Shown: piece by piece, positions 22,692 to 36,500 of the stretch
Layout of the letters: the number at the start of each line of letters is the position of its first letter
Numbering within the stretch: the stretch's first letter is position 1
Assembly: GCA_030490835.1 (NCBI GenBank)
Contig: CM059971.1
Location: forward strand, 23,181,817 to 23,245,816
Direction of reading: 5' to 3'
Length of the DNA stretch: 64,000 bases
Source of the DNA: Annona cherimola
Taxonomy: Eukaryota > Streptophyta > Magnoliopsida > Magnoliales > Annonaceae
The notes under the pieces: model-generated
The model's input: the letters and a program-made list of their open reading frames with translations, nothing else
Database searches by the model: none
Told to the model about the DNA's origin: nothing
Program-made: the position numbers and the translations under genes

Positions 22692-24391
22692 TGTTGGAAA
22701 CAATGCTTCAAAACAAAACAAATAGTTTTGATGATTAACAAAGAACTAACTTGAGTGTATTTTAAGTACTAATGAGTTTGTTATGTGATTTAAAGAAACT
22801 TAGGTGGCCAAGTCGAACCCCAAGTCGACTTGGACTTCGACTTAGGATGAAGTCGATCCCAAAGTCGACTCAAATATCGACTTGAGAAAGAACCTCAAAA
22901 GACAAGTGAACTGACAAGTGAAGTCGCAGGTCAAGTCGACTCCAGATGCGACTTGGTAGCCAAGTCGCAAACGAAGTCGACCTCGCTATCGACTTCAAAT
23001 GCAAAAAAGTGTCCAGCGCTGATTTTGGGGCACAAAACTGCCCAAGTCGCAGGCCAAGTCGACTCCAGGTGCGACTTGGGTGAAGTCGCAGGCCAGGTCG
23101 ACTCCATCCACGACTTGAGAAATTCAAACTTCAAAGATGCAGTTTTCAAGCTATTCAAGAGGATTTATCACTCAAGTCCAAGGAATCAAGATGAAAAACA
23201 AATGAGTCAAATTCAAAGTCAAGATTCATGTTCTACATCAAATCAAGTCTATCAAGCTCAAAGACAAAGATACAAGTATGATTCAAATAATGTCTATCAA
23301 GACTACATAAGTCAAATATGCATGAATCATCTAAGCAAGAATCAAGCTTTCCCAAGACTCATAAGAATCAAGCCAATCCAAGATAGAAGAACACAACTTG
23401 AAGATCAAAGCAGGTTCAGCAAAACCCGAGCCAAGTCGCAGGCCAAGTCGACTTCAGGATCGACTTGGGTTGAAGTCTGAAGTTAAGTCGACCAAGCCTA
23501 AGACTTGGGAATCCGAAGAACTGGAGTCGCAGACGAAGTCGACTCCCGATGCGACTTGGGTAGCCAAGTCGTATCCCAAGTCGACTCCACCTTCGACTTG
23601 GGTATAACGTTCAAATTTTTGAACGTTGGAGTTCATTTATTGCGCGCCAACCACTTCTACAACGTTCATATTCACTTCAATCTATAAAAGGACCCTCAAG
23701 TGAACGTGAAAAATAATAAGACACTCATATACACATCACAAAGGTCTAAGAGAGAAAATAAGTGCAAGAAAGTGATTCCATATTCCTCTTCTCCATATTT
23801 GAGTGGTCCATATACGTTAAAAGGAAGAAAGAGCCTCAAGTTGCAAGCTGCTTCATCGATTCACATCCGAGCTGCTTCTAATTTCTTCCTCAAGCTCAAC
23901 TTGCCTACACATCACTGTAAAGTGTAGCTTTTCTTAATTTAAAGTCTTGTTGTATTAAACTTGTTTTAGCTTGGGTAGCTAAGATCAAGTGTATGCAAAG
24001 TAGGGTGTGATTGTCACCTACTTGTGCAGTGATTTGTCTATGCCCCCTAGAGCTAGAATCTAGAAGAGAGCAAGTGGCTCTAGTTGTATATGCCCCCTAG
24101 AGCTGGAATCTAGAAGAGAGCGGTGACTCTAAGTGTATTCGTGGAATACATAGTGGAACCCAAGTCACAACGGAGTGTGAGCTTGGAAGAGTGGAGTAGG
24201 GAAGGTTTGCCCGAACCACTATAAATCTTGTGTTATATTTCTTCTTACTGCTTTATTTTTTATTGCTCTCTATCTCTTTTCAAAAGGGGATTAATTTCTC
24301 AAGGGGTTAAGTCTTTATTTATCAAAGTTTTTTAAAAAGAACCCAATTCACCCCTCCCCTCTTGGGTTTAGCCATCAACTCGGGACCAACA
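22692..24391 (+). repeat. 3' LTR of the Sirevirus
   Basis: 1700 bp, equal in length to the 5' LTR. About nine substitutions were noticed by eye (for example at 22976, 23468, 23547, 23572, 23589, 23675, 23759, 23833 and 24277) and no indels. Confidence 0.97.
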
Positions 24392-24396
24392 AGACT

Positions 24397-24790
24397 GTCA
24401 TAAAAAAATTACGTTGTTAGACACAAATTTTCTATCACTTGTAAAAATTCTCACTTTTGCTAAAAAGCTAATATGGATGCTTCCCGTAAACACGCTTGAG
24501 AAGGTATTTTACTGTGGAAAGACGATAGGCCACATGGACCTTTGAAGTAGCTAGGTTGGATTGAATGGGTTGAAGGATGCACCCAACCTACTTACACTCT
24601 TACTCTTGAGCTCCGCTAACTAGCATTGTTGTCTTCGTTTTTAATTTTTAGTATGTTATCCCTATTTTGGCCGTCCGAATAGTGAATCAAAATTCAACCC
24701 ATTTAATCCATTCAAAATCAATTATTTTATTAACAAACATAGCCAACGACAGAAAAATATATAAAATCAATGTTATAAAGTGCTGTTATC
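24397..24790. other. Intergenic DNA, nothing recognised
   Basis: Right flank of the Sirevirus insertion. Before insertion it was continuous with 13529. No gene is seen. Confidence 0.4.
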
Positions 24791-24804
24791 TTTTGCGGCT
24801 AGAT

Positions 24805-24960
24805 GCATGGAGGTGTCCAGCCCAAAAACATATTTTTTTATTTTTTTTATTTTTTCATGGACAAGTAAATCTAAGTGTATTAAATCTATAAACCAAGTTG
24901 TACCATTTTTGATATTTTTAAGTATTTGTTTTGAATTTTTAAACACTGTGACATTTCTGT
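24805..24960. mobile_element. Half of a foldback MITE (truncated)
   Basis: It contains CTAAGTGTATTAAATCTATAA, ACCAAGTTGTACCATTTTTG and TTTTGAATTTTTAAACAC in the same order as the left arms of the MITEs at 10488 and 51596. The mirror-image arm is missing. Confidence 0.5.
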
Positions 24961-26160
24961 AATTATCTGTCTCAGATTAACCAAAATTCACTCAAATTAA
25001 CCGGCCTTAACTCAAATTAACTTGGGTTAACTTTTCATAAAAGCAATTTTTTTCTGAATTGAGTAATTGTCTATAATTGTCCATTTGGGATATGAGTAAT
25101 ACACATTATGGCCTCATTGCTCATTAATTACTATATTTTTGGATTTCATGAAGATTGACTCGAATCAACTAGAATTATCACGCATTAACTAGGCTTAAAT
25201 CGAATTAACTAGGGTTAACTTTTCATAAATGCGTTTATTTCCATTTGGATTTTTGAGTGTACGATTAGTGTTTACACGGTACGATTAGTACACCTTATGA
25301 TGTAGTTACTTAGTAATTACTATTTTGAGGATGTTATGAAATATATACAAATTAACTCAAATTTTGTCAGATGAGTGGAAAGTAACTGGGCTTAACCCGA
25401 GTTAACTTTTCAATAATGCGATTTTTCAAATTCATCAATTGGTTGTATATTAATGTATGTGGGATATGATTAGTACGCATTGTGTTATCATCTTTTAGTG
25501 ATTACTATTTTTCTTGATTTTATAAAAAATTAATTTGAAAATTTTAAGAGCTCGGACAAAATCAAATTAGCTCAGGTTAACTTTTCATCAATGCAATTTT
25601 TAGCGAATGATTAGTGTGTGTGGGATATGATCAGTACACATTATGATATTATTACTTAGCGATTAGTACTTTTTGATTTTATGAAAATATAACCCGAATT
25701 AAATTGGACAAACTCCAATTAGATCATTTATTTTATGATTAGTGTATGTGCGGTACCATTAGTATACACTATGGCGTCATTATTCAATGATTAACATTTT
25801 GGAGGGATTTTATGAAATGTTATCACCAATTGAACATGGGATATGATCAGTACACATTATGATATTATTACTTAGCGATTAGTACTTTTTTATTTTATGA
25901 AAAACTAATCCAAATTAAATTGGATAAACTCGAATTAGATCATTTATTTCCTGATTAGTATATGTGTGGTACCATTAGTATATACTATGGCATCATTATT
26001 CAGTGATTACCATTTTGGAGGGATTTTATGAAATGTTATCACCAATTGAACATACTTTATCCAAATTAACTTGAATTAAATTACTTAACTCGAGTTTATT
26101 TAAATTAACTCTAAGTAACTAGAATAATCAAGCTTAATCTAAATTAACACAAATTACTCA
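24961..26160. repeat. Tandem-repeat array 1 (about 170-215 bp units)
   Basis: Units recur with the block GGGTTAACTTTTCAT (about 25026, 25212, 25400, 25575), a GGGATATGAnTAGTACAC block and an ATTACTATTTT block. The last two units (about 25620-25835 and 25836-26050) are much more alike than the rest and share GGAGGGATTTTATGAAATG, so they duplicated most recently. No coding content. Confidence 0.8.
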
Positions 26161-27590
26161 CATTAAATAGATTTTTTTATATGTTAGATATTGAAAATTC
26201 CCGTTATTTTTAAATATTATAATAGAAAATGCAAAAAATTAAGAGTACAAAAATGCGTTTAAATAATAATTGTACTTTTAGTTTTTAATATTCTAATAAA
26301 CATATAATAAATGTCTTAAAATATTAAAAATTAATTATTTTATAAATAATTTCCATGTTCGACTAATTTATTTTGTGTAGGTCAGATTTTCAAAATTCTC
26401 AATGTACAAATTGTATCCATTAGCGTTTTTCTTTCATTCAATTACAGAAGATTGCAGCAGATCCATAATCCTCTTTCAAAAACGTATGTTGGAATCACGA
26501 CTGTAACTTGTTTATTCAAGATAATAATGACCAGGTTTTTATAGCAATAGCTGCATGAAGTAAACCTAAGGCATCCTTAAATTGAAAGTGTGGCATAACC
26601 GGATGCAGTTGGCTCAAATTCGTTTTCACCATTGGACATCTCCAAAGATGAAAGCATGGTGGTTCAAAGACTTGACTTATGTTCAGTTGGAACCCTTCAA
26701 AATGAACTTTATAGATAATCCGTTGGTCTCCTAGGGTATCATTTTCAGTAAATGCCTTGTGGCTTGTACTATAGGTGAGAATGGAAATTAAAAATGTGGA
26801 CCACAAAAACATAGATTTAGATTGCTGGAACAGAAGATGTCAATGGCTCTCATAAGTCAGTAGCATAACTAAGTTGGCCAGTTCATGCATTGATGTTAGT
26901 GAGTGAATGACAAGGTTGAATACCAACATTATAAGCTAAGCTTTCTTCTGGTTCACCAAATTAGACGTAGCAAACATGAAACTTGATGATGCTTTTCAGC
27001 AACCAAACCCACCATCGAGATGATGTACCTAAGTTTGAGACTAGTGGGATTTAAGAAAGGTCATGCAGAAAGAGTCAAGAGAAATGTTCAGCACTTTTTG
27101 GTAGATATCAAAGGCAACTGCCCTAGCAACAAATTACAATCAAGAGGGCTTTGCTCAATCATATTCACATCCTAGGGGCCATCTATAAATTCTTATAATA
27201 TGTCTCTGCTAGCAAACTGCCATTGCTTTCAAAACTAAGTGGACACCGTAGATGAGCCAGATAGTATCGATAATTTAAGGGATATTTCCATGCTTGGAGC
27301 AGTAATTCAAAAGCATATCATGACAAATTGAATAAAACAAGACTACTGATTAATGTTTCTATAATTTAAAACTTCTCCTATTATAATTCCTAGCTTGAAG
27401 GGATGGGAAACCAGAGGAAAAACTAACAAAGGTTAAAAAACATGCCATGGGTGCCAACTTGGCTTTTGGCTTGACCTGGTTAAAATCAATTGGGTGATGT
27501 CAAATGGCCCTATGCAGAAGCTCGCCAGCATTTGAGACATTTTTTAAAAGTGCCCCAACCCATGGAAAACCTTACCCATGAGAAAAAAAA
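26161..27590. other. Unique-looking DNA, no gene recognised
   Basis: The segment 26450-27400 is less AT-rich and contains a 98-codon minus-strand ORF (26516-26812) and several short open stretches. None shows a domain I recognise and no consistent splice pattern was found. It could be an old pseudogene or a non-coding transcript. Confidence 0.3.
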
Positions 27591-27599
27591 GGAAGTAGG

Positions 27600-29250
27600 G
27601 GTATTGTAGTAATTTGACAGTGTGAGTATATTTGTTAAAAAACGTGAGTATGTTTAGTTTGTTAATAAAATTTGTATTATATATATATAAAATCTCAATC
27701 TATTTCATTCATTTGCTGGATCAACGACTAAAACCTATGTAGACACAATTTTTCATTATTTGACATTTTTTAAAAATATTTGTTTATGAAAAATTATTTT
27801 TAATAAGATTTCATTATAATTGGTAAAGTTGAAAAATATATTTAATATAAGAAGTTATGTTATATTATTTAAAGTTCATATAATTAAGGTACTCTAAAAA
27901 ATAACAATTTTAATATTTATTTCTGAATTTTTGAAAATTTATTTTTCAAATATAATGGAATCTAACAGCATCTGACGGCATCTAACCACATCTAAAAGCA
28001 TCTAATCGAATTTAACGACATCTAACAGCATCTAACTTTTGATATTAATAAGTTAATCCTAATTTAATAACTGCAATATGATGCTAAGCCCATCATAAGG
28101 TCATTTATACCTTAATTACAGAATTTGAAACCCAGATAATAGGATTTAATGAAATCCACCTTAATCTAATTGCGTCTAACCGCATCTAATAGCATCTAAA
28201 TTTTGACATTAATAAGTTAATCCTAATTTAACACCTGTAATATGATGCTAAGCCCCTTATAAGGTCATTTATACCTTAATTACAGAATTTGAAATCCAAA
28301 TAATAGGATTTATTGAAATCCACCTTAATCTAACAGCATCTAACGACATATAATAGCATCTAACAACATCTAATTTTTGACATTAATAAGTTAATCCTAA
28401 TTTAACACTTAGAATATGATGCTAAGCTCCTTATAAGGTCATTTATACCTTAATTACAGAATCTGAAACCCAGATAATAGGATTTAATGAAATCCATCTC
28501 AATTTAACTGTGTCTAACAACATTTAACAACATCTAACAATATCTAACTTTTGACATTAATAAGTTAATCATAATTTAACACCTATAATATGATGTTATG
28601 CCCCTTATAAGGTCATTTATACCTTAATTACAGAATTTGAAACTCAGATAATAGGATTTCATGAAATCCACCTTAATCTAACCATAGCTAACAACATCTA
28701 ACTTTTAATATTAATAAGTTAATCATAATTTAATACCTGTAATATGATGTTAAGCCCCTTATAAGGTCATTTATATCTTAATTACAGAATTTGAAACCTA
28801 GATAATAGGATTTATTGAAATCCACCTTAATCTAATAGTATCTAACAGCATCTAACAATATTTAACAGTATCTAACTTTTGACGTTAATAAGTTAATCCT
28901 AATTTAACACCTGTATTATGATGCTAAGCCCTTTATAAGGTCATTTATACCTTAATTACAGAATTTGAAACCCAGATAATAAGATTTAATGAAATTCACC
29001 TTAATCTAACTACGTCTAACATTATCTAACGACATCTAATAGCATCTAACTTTTGACATTAATATATTAATCATAATTTAACACTTGTAATATGATGCTA
29101 AGCCCTTATAAGGTCATTTATATCTTAATTACCAAATTTGAAACCTAGATAATAAGATTTAATGAAATCAACTTTAATTTAACTGCGTCTAACAACATCT
29201 AACGTCATCTAACAACATTTATCAACATCTACTCATCTTATGTTTGCTAT
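27600..29250 (+). repeat. Tandem-repeat array 2 with leader, related to 12090-13150
   Basis: After a leader (27600-27950) come seven units of about 155-176 bp. Each has a run of TCTAACnnCATCTAAC words, then TTAATAAGTTAATC, ATATGATGCTAAGCCCC, AAGGTCATTTATACCTTAA and GGATTTAATGAAATCCA. TTAATAAGTTAATC-type blocks fall near 28046, 28208, 28384, 28558, 28714, 28886 and 29061. The leader matches the start of the copy at 12090, so leader plus array is a dispersed unit. Confidence 0.85.
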
Positions 29251-31639
29251 TTTAATTTGAAATTAATAAAATTAAAGTTAATTTATGAATTAATATGAAA
29301 TAAAAAATTAATGTATAATTATGAATTTAACAAATATTCTGTTGAATATAAAGTTCCTATACATCTTATATTTTTATGTTTCAAATTTATTACTAAATTT
29401 TATTTATTTAATTTGGTGTAACGTGCATGTATTAAAAATAAATGTAAATATTAATCAAAGCAAATCAATACTGTAAAAGATCTAAGCATTAGATATATCT
29501 TTCTCTTTTTATTTCTTTTGAATGTACTTTCTTTTTATTTGTCCCGGAGGTTACTTTTTTTTCGTGGACGTCCCTTCTCAATGCATCTTTTTTTTGTTTT
29601 ATCATTTTTCCTTTTGAACCTTTGTTAAAAAACAGTATTGATTTTTAGTGTTTTTGACTTTTCTATTTTGACATTTTTTTAAAAATGTCTTTAATTTTGG
29701 TATATCGTTTTTTATTTTGTTCCTTCACCGTCATTTTTTTTTACCTTTTTTTGATTCATTTGACCATTTTATTTTGGTTTTGTAATTTGCTATTAACATT
29801 TTGGTGTAATTTGTTATTAAAATTTTTTATTTAAACCTTATTTTACCATTATTTTTTAATTAAACTGAAGCAAAGTTTCATTTTAATCAGGTTCAATCGA
29901 TAAGAAGCAAAGTCTCTAACCAAAGAGTTGAATTTTTCTCGGGATTTATAAGAGCTAAATAGCTGGCCAAATCAAGCCTTTTCATTATTTCATGACAATA
30001 CTCACCACTATTTGTATCTTCAGGATCGTCCACAGAGGCAAGCATATAAGTAGAAGTTTTTAAAGTAAGAAAATATATAAAGATATAATTAAATAAAATA
30101 ATTAATTTTATTTTAACAATATAAAGATACATAAATATATAAAATTATAATAATTATATATAATTTTAAAAATAAAATTGTAATAAATTATTTTTATTTA
30201 AATTATATATAACTATAATTTGAATATAATAACATAAATATATCTAAAATTTTCAAATTGGTTTAAGAATAATGACAAATGCATTTTCATTAAAATATTT
30301 TTCTAAGATAAAGGATAAATATGTGGTAACCCTTACTATTCGCTCATTTCTCCAATTGCTCATTTCAATTTGAAATTAATAAATTTTAAAAATACATTTT
30401 AATTATAATCACATTAAATCAATACGAAATTATATATTAGATAGAAATCTTATAAATTAATTTGAAATGAAGATCATTATAATGTAGTCCATTTGACACA
30501 AAAAGTACGGAACAATTTAGACCACCAGAGTAGATCAAATAACTTAGGCCTTATGAATTAATACTAGAAAATAAAAAATTCATACAGTGTTTGAGAACGT
30601 AATTAAATATTATATCTATATATTAGTTAATAATAATTTAAATTTCATACCTAGAGGCATTAAATTTAAACAAAAGGTATTTATATTTTTAATAGCAAAA
30701 ATTTAATCGGCCATCCTCTTTTGTTATAAAATTTTTGCACATCAAAATAAAGGTAAGAAACTTTATAAAAAGATAAAAATTTGTATTCAACTCATGCACT
30801 TGCAACACTCCATATTAAAAGAAAAAAATTAACCTGACCTCCAGCCCAATGCGCCCATTTACACACATTATTATATTAATTATTACATCTTAAAAATAAA
30901 TTGCATCTTCGATTAAAATATATCTTCAATTTTTATAATTCATGGACTTTCAATTGATTTTAATGATTCTAAATAATATAAACATGTACAAAAAAATAAC
31001 TGTATAGTTACAAATAATAATAGATAATATATTCAATTATAATATATCTACAATTTTTAAAATTTATGGAAGTTTTTTCAATTTCTGTGGTTCTAAATAA
31101 TTCATGGAGGCTTAATGTGAATGCCGGATTCAAAGAGGGTGGCTGAAATGATCATGCATGTGCATTAGGTAAAAATGATACATATGAATTTAATAAGAAT
31201 TTTACAATTATACAAAAATAAAAATGTTTATATTATTACATACAAATAAAAATAAAAATGTTGAATTCTCATATATCATTCATATTATTGTGAATTGAAT
31301 AAAAAAAATGAAAATACATTTATTTGAAAATACATTCGTACTATATAGAAATCTATTAGATTAATTTGAAATGAAGATCACTATATTGTAGTCCACTTAA
31401 CAGAAAATACCAAAATAATTCAATACCGGATTCAACTCACCTGTCGCTCGTTCAATCTAAATTTAATAAAATAAGAAATACAAATAAATACAAACTCATT
31501 TATTTACGTATGAAATAACTTAGAAGATTAATTTTTGTACAAAATATTTACATCGAAGAATATTTGTATTGAAGTGGGAAAAATTATAAAAGATATGCAG
31601 TTAAGACTTTTCATGATTAAAGTGATATTCAAATAAAAA
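29251..31639. other. AT-rich DNA with an internal direct repeat
   Basis: No gene is seen. A segment near 30445-30530 recurs near 31345-31430, sharing TTAATTTGAAATGAAGATCA and TGTAGTCCA. T-rich runs dominate 29500-29860. The rest is featureless A/T sequence. Confidence 0.5.
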
Positions 31640-31850
31640 AGAGCCAAGGCCGAAACTCATATCCTGAACCTTAATAATATGTAAAACATTCCATTTTTAA
31701 CATCCTCAAGACATTTGATGAGAAATTCATTCTATTTATTATGATGACAATAAGGGCTCCGCATATCTTGAACTCTTATAATACGTAATTTCCATCTTTA
31801 ATATCCTTGAGACAATTGATGAGAAATCAACTCAATTTATTATAATTAGT
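31640..31850 (+). repeat. Two-unit tandem duplication at the left edge of the palindrome
   Basis: Two units of about 105 bp share CATATCnTGAAC, CCAT.TTTAA.ATCCT and TTTGATGAGAAATCA-like blocks. Only the inner unit has a partner at the far end of the right arm (53080-53184). Confidence 0.65.
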
Positions 31851-33572
31851 AACACTTATAATATCAGTGTCTACTATTACAATTGTTATTATTATCAATA
31901 TATTTAAACCTAATTCATAAATGTGTAAAATTAATGTAGCAGAGTAATTTAATTGTACATATCAAATTTGAAGTAATAGTTTGAACATGTAAAAAAACTA
32001 AAATACGACTACAAATGATTCTATGAAAAATTACATGCTCATATGTATGTGAGTAGATCTTTATCTCAATAATTTGCATACAAATATATTTTTCGTAAGA
32101 AACTATAGCACCTACATGTACTCGATTCAGATGAAATTTTCTATCAAAAATAGGTCATGCAAAAGTATTATAAATTGATTGAACTTTACATCAATCATCA
32201 ATATCTTCAAAAATGTAGGGGGTTACATGGAAAATTTCTATGTAACTTGGTTAAATAAAATGGAGCCTAATATATAATTTGTATACTGTATGGTTGTTTT
32301 CTATGTTAACGTCTTTTATAATTATAGGTGCATTATACATCAAGTGTTGTGCTTAGATTATATAATATTTGTAATTATTATGCCACTATATTAAAAGATA
32401 TTTTTTAGAAAAATTAGACAGTGAATTTGATTTCAATAATTACATAGTGTTATGCGTTAATCGAATTGGTAAAGATAATTTGATTGATATGTTATAAGTT
32501 AATTTTAAATAAAATATTTCACAAGAACTTTTAATTTTACCAAAATTATTATGTTGTATTTTTTATCTTAGCACGTAATTGTTCTTTGATGAAGATTTAT
32601 AGCCTTAAATCCAACTTGACTAATTATAATTGTTGTTGAATTAATCATTCAGAGAGTAATCGATAATTTGTTACTAATTTGTTCTTGAGAATATATTACG
32701 TGTTTAGAGTTTGAAAGAAAGATGTATTGATGAATTGAAATTAAGCCCCAAATTGTATTTATAAAATATTTTTTGCAAATTAAAGTTTTGATTATTATGT
32801 AATAGGTCAACACTTTCAAAAAAAATTATTTAACTTGGAAAAAAGCACTTTGAAAGCTTGGTTGACTGGAGAGTTCAACCACTGTCACTGTTGGCAGAGT
32901 TGATTTGAGGATTGGCCACCACATGGCATTCGGTTTGATCATCGTGGCGGTGACTTGGGCCTGTGGGAGTGGAAGAGCTAACATGTCTACTAGACAACGA
33001 GGGAGTTGCTTCAGCTTCCACACTATGCAACCCACTGTCATGAAAGGCCGCTTGAAGCCAACAACTCAGGGAGGATTTGGATTCACCTTCTTCATCTTGC
33101 GTTGTCGATTGCCAATGATATACCACCGATGATGGATAGAAAAAAGGCATTTCTTCAAGATTTTAATTCCTGAGTTTGGAAGCCAACCGGCAATTACCGA
33201 ACTCCTTACTGACTTACATAAATGGTGTAGCTATGTGCTTCATTTCTCATAGTATTGGCAGCAAGTTTGAAACTTTTTGATGATAGGTTTGTATTGAGAT
33301 ATCCATCACTTTCAAATTATTTCTGTTTTTCCACTCGTTAGAATCCTTATGATAGTGCACCCTATTCCTATTATCCATGCTCTGCCCCTTTCAGGCTGAT
33401 TATAAATGTTCTGATTCCCTATTGCAATGGTTATTGTTAGTCAATCGGTGCATCGAGGTGTTTTTAAGTTTGACTTACTGTATAGGCCCCATTTTGGTGT
33501 GGTTTTTTTTTTTCACATGTAGACGAGAAAAATGCAATGCTCCAGAAAGGGTTTCGGCGTCACCCATCCACT

Positions 33573-36500
33573 TGTTGAGAAATGAATGCACAAAATATAT
33601 TATTTAGAAAAATATATTACAATAAAATAATATGCAAAATGATTTTAACACCCATACTTTACAACTTATAAGCTTCTACTACTAATGTTAGCATTACCCA
33701 CAATTTACTCTTCTCACTTAACCACCAACTCACACCTCACAGCCCATGCACACACCCAACACTTCACTCTTGCACGCCACTCACGCACACACCACACTCA
33801 TTGCTCACTCTCATGTTGCATACCTTCACCTATCACACTCACCACCTATGCACACATTCCATCTAGATGAAGGAGGCTGCCCCTTTTTACAGTTTTGCAT
33901 CACTGGCACATGCATTTAATGAAGGTAGATGCCAGTTAGCAATTTGCAAGTTGGAAATTTCCAGCTTAGGCGGTGTATGCAATCTAGAAAAATCTAGATG
34001 GTGAATATATGCTAGAAAAATCCAGCAATTTTCAACAATGTCGGCCAGAGAAGAAAATATCTAAATGATTTTACTAGGGCATACTTCTCTAACAAGTCTT
34101 GAGTGTACCTTTGCTGCCATAAGAATAACCCTTCTTTTGAACACTCAACTTCAAGCCCAAGAAAATGTTCTAACTCTCTAAGGTCATTCAATAGAAAATG
34201 AACTAAGAGATTGATCTTAATTTGGCTAATCTCCATTTCATCATCACCTATGATGATTTATACTAGCACTATTACTAGTTTTCCATTTTTATCTTGTATA
34301 AATAAACTTGAGTCAGCCGGTGTAACAAAATAACCACTTTACAGTAAGAATTCAACTATCTTACCATACTACGCTCTTAATGTTTACTTAAGTCCATAAA
34401 AAGCCTTTTTTAGCTTGTAGACATACTCTAGATGAGTCATGCACTTGAACCCTTTAGGTTGTATCATATGTATTTTTCAATCTAACTCATCATGCAGAAA
34501 GACATTTTTTACGTCCATTTGCTAAAGCTTCCATGACTTGGTAGCTGCAAGCGCTAGTAATATACAAATTATTATGATCTTTGCCAATGGCCTAAATGTC
34601 TCATCATAATATGCCCCATACTTCTAAGGAAACCCACGTGCTAACATCCAAGCTTTATATCTTTTGATTGATCCGTCCAGCCGCATCTTTAACTCGAACA
34701 CCCATTTATATGATATGGGTTGTACATCTCTCAATTTTAAAACTAAGTCTCATGTCTCATTTTGCTTTAGAGCTTGGATTTTTTCTTCCATAACCTTTAT
34801 CCATTTTAGACTTTCTGATGTTTCCTCGTATGCACCTGGTTCAAGCTCTTTAGTTGCTCCTAGCACTGTTCATCAGTATATTTTGGATTCGACTTTCGTT
34901 ATTTGCTATATCATCGTGGAAGAAGTCTTACTTCTTCTTGTACATCAAGCTCTTCGATCTAGCTCGGTTTTTCTTCTTCAATACTCCTATGATGCACCGC
35001 TGTTTGCCACAGACTTTTTCGCTTTTTCGGTGACTTAGGTTTGGACTCCTCTCTACTTTATGAGAGTTGATTCTCCTCAATCGGCTCTTCTCTTGGTTGA
35101 TTTTGGTCTGGCTAAAGCTGCTCCTATAGTCTTTCTTTTAAATGGTTTTCTATTTCGCTAGAGTTAAGTAATAAGGTTGCCTGTGATGACCACCAAGATG
35201 ACACCTCATCGAAAATCACATTTCGTGAGATAGATCACAACATCTTTTACTTTTCTTTCGCTATCGTAGTTAATAAATATGAAACGAATGACCTTTTTGT
35301 CGAACTTACTATGCAGATGGACAGAAATAAATACATAGTAGATGCATCCAAACACACAGAAGTGGCCTATCATTGGTTCGAAAGGAGAAATATACCTAAG
35401 TTTGGGTTGAGTAAGCCTGTTTATAACATGATCGACAGTCTTAGTGCATTCGGCCCAAATTTTGGGTGGCACATTCTTCTTATACAACATATTTCTGCAT
35501 ATCTCTACCAAGTGTTGAATTTTCCTTTCTACCGCTCTATTCATTTGTTGCGTATTTGGGCAAGTCGGCTATTGACGTATTTTACACCTTTGTAGATACT
35601 ATAAGAATTCAATTGACGTATACTCTCTCCCATTGTTTGTGCGTAGGTACCATATTTTTTAGCCTACTTCACTCTCCACCTTTTGATTGAATTTTTTAAA
35701 TTTACTTAGCACCTCAGATCTTTCTTTCGTAAAATCAGCCCAAACTTACCTTAAATAGTTGTCAATGAAGGTTATCATACATTGGTAGCCACTAATGGAT
35801 GACTATTTCACTCATCTAGATACGTCTGAGTTACCGACTCAAGAGGCGCCCTGGTCTGAAATTTTGATTCCTCATACAGTAGTTGATGTGCCTTATCAAA
35901 CCAACAACCGACACATACTGTGTCTTCTTGAACTTCTAGCTGGGGATTTCTGAGTATAAATTTCTTCGTCATTTGCTTCAACTTGTGATAGCTTACGTGC
36001 CCAAGTCGTGCATGCCACAGATCTGCAGTTTCATTCTTCTTTGTCGTATCTACATATGTTGTCTGTGGAAATATCACATAGATGGACTTAAGCCAATGCC
36101 CTTCCATGATCGGCTCATTTTTTATCTTCAATTTGGGATATACCCTTATGTCATTTGGACTAAACACCACATAATTCTCAGAAGTAGTGAGTCATGAGAC
36201 TGGTAATAAATTTTTCTCATACCTGGTACATGGAATACATTTTTTAATTATAGCTTCTATGAGCTGAATCGAAGGGTAAATCGTTATCTTACTGATATGG
36301 GTGATGGACAACTTAGAGTTATTAGCTGTCACGACTACTTATCTTCCTCTATACTCGGATGTACTTGTTAACTTCTCATAGTATCCTATCATATGAATGG
36401 GATAGCCAGAATCGATGATCCAATCATTATTATAGTTAATTAATTTCTCACCTACAGAGATAAGAGTCGACTCTTCTTCTATCTTGGTAATGCAGGAGGC

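Larger units (their letters stand above)
13535..24391 (+). mobile_element. Complete Sirevirus-type Ty1/copia retrotransposon
   Basis: This is a 10857-bp element bounded by AGACT target duplications (13530-13534 and 24392-24396). Order: 1700-bp LTR, PBS, gag, pol (protease-integrase-RT-RNase H, the copia order), a GTCGAC-rich segment and CT tract, an extra ORF, a polypurine tract beside that ORF's stop and another at the LTR, then a second 1700-bp LTR. The LTRs differ at about nine positions by eye (about 0.5%), so insertion is recent. The extra ORF, repeated polypurine tracts and LTR palindromes are known Sirevirus traits. Gag is open; pol has three in-frame stops and the extra ORF two, all without frame changes. 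It therefore cannot make a complete Pol by ordinary translation. Confidence 0.97.

Noticed and set aside
27950..29240. CRISPR-like or microbial repeat array
   Set aside because: Units are about 155-176 bp, diverged and without unique spacers, in plant DNA; it is a tandem satellite-type array.
32826..33150. Overlapping ORFs at 32826-33150 and similar ones at 51291-51683
   Set aside because: They fall in paired palindrome arms but frames and residues are not conserved between the arms.
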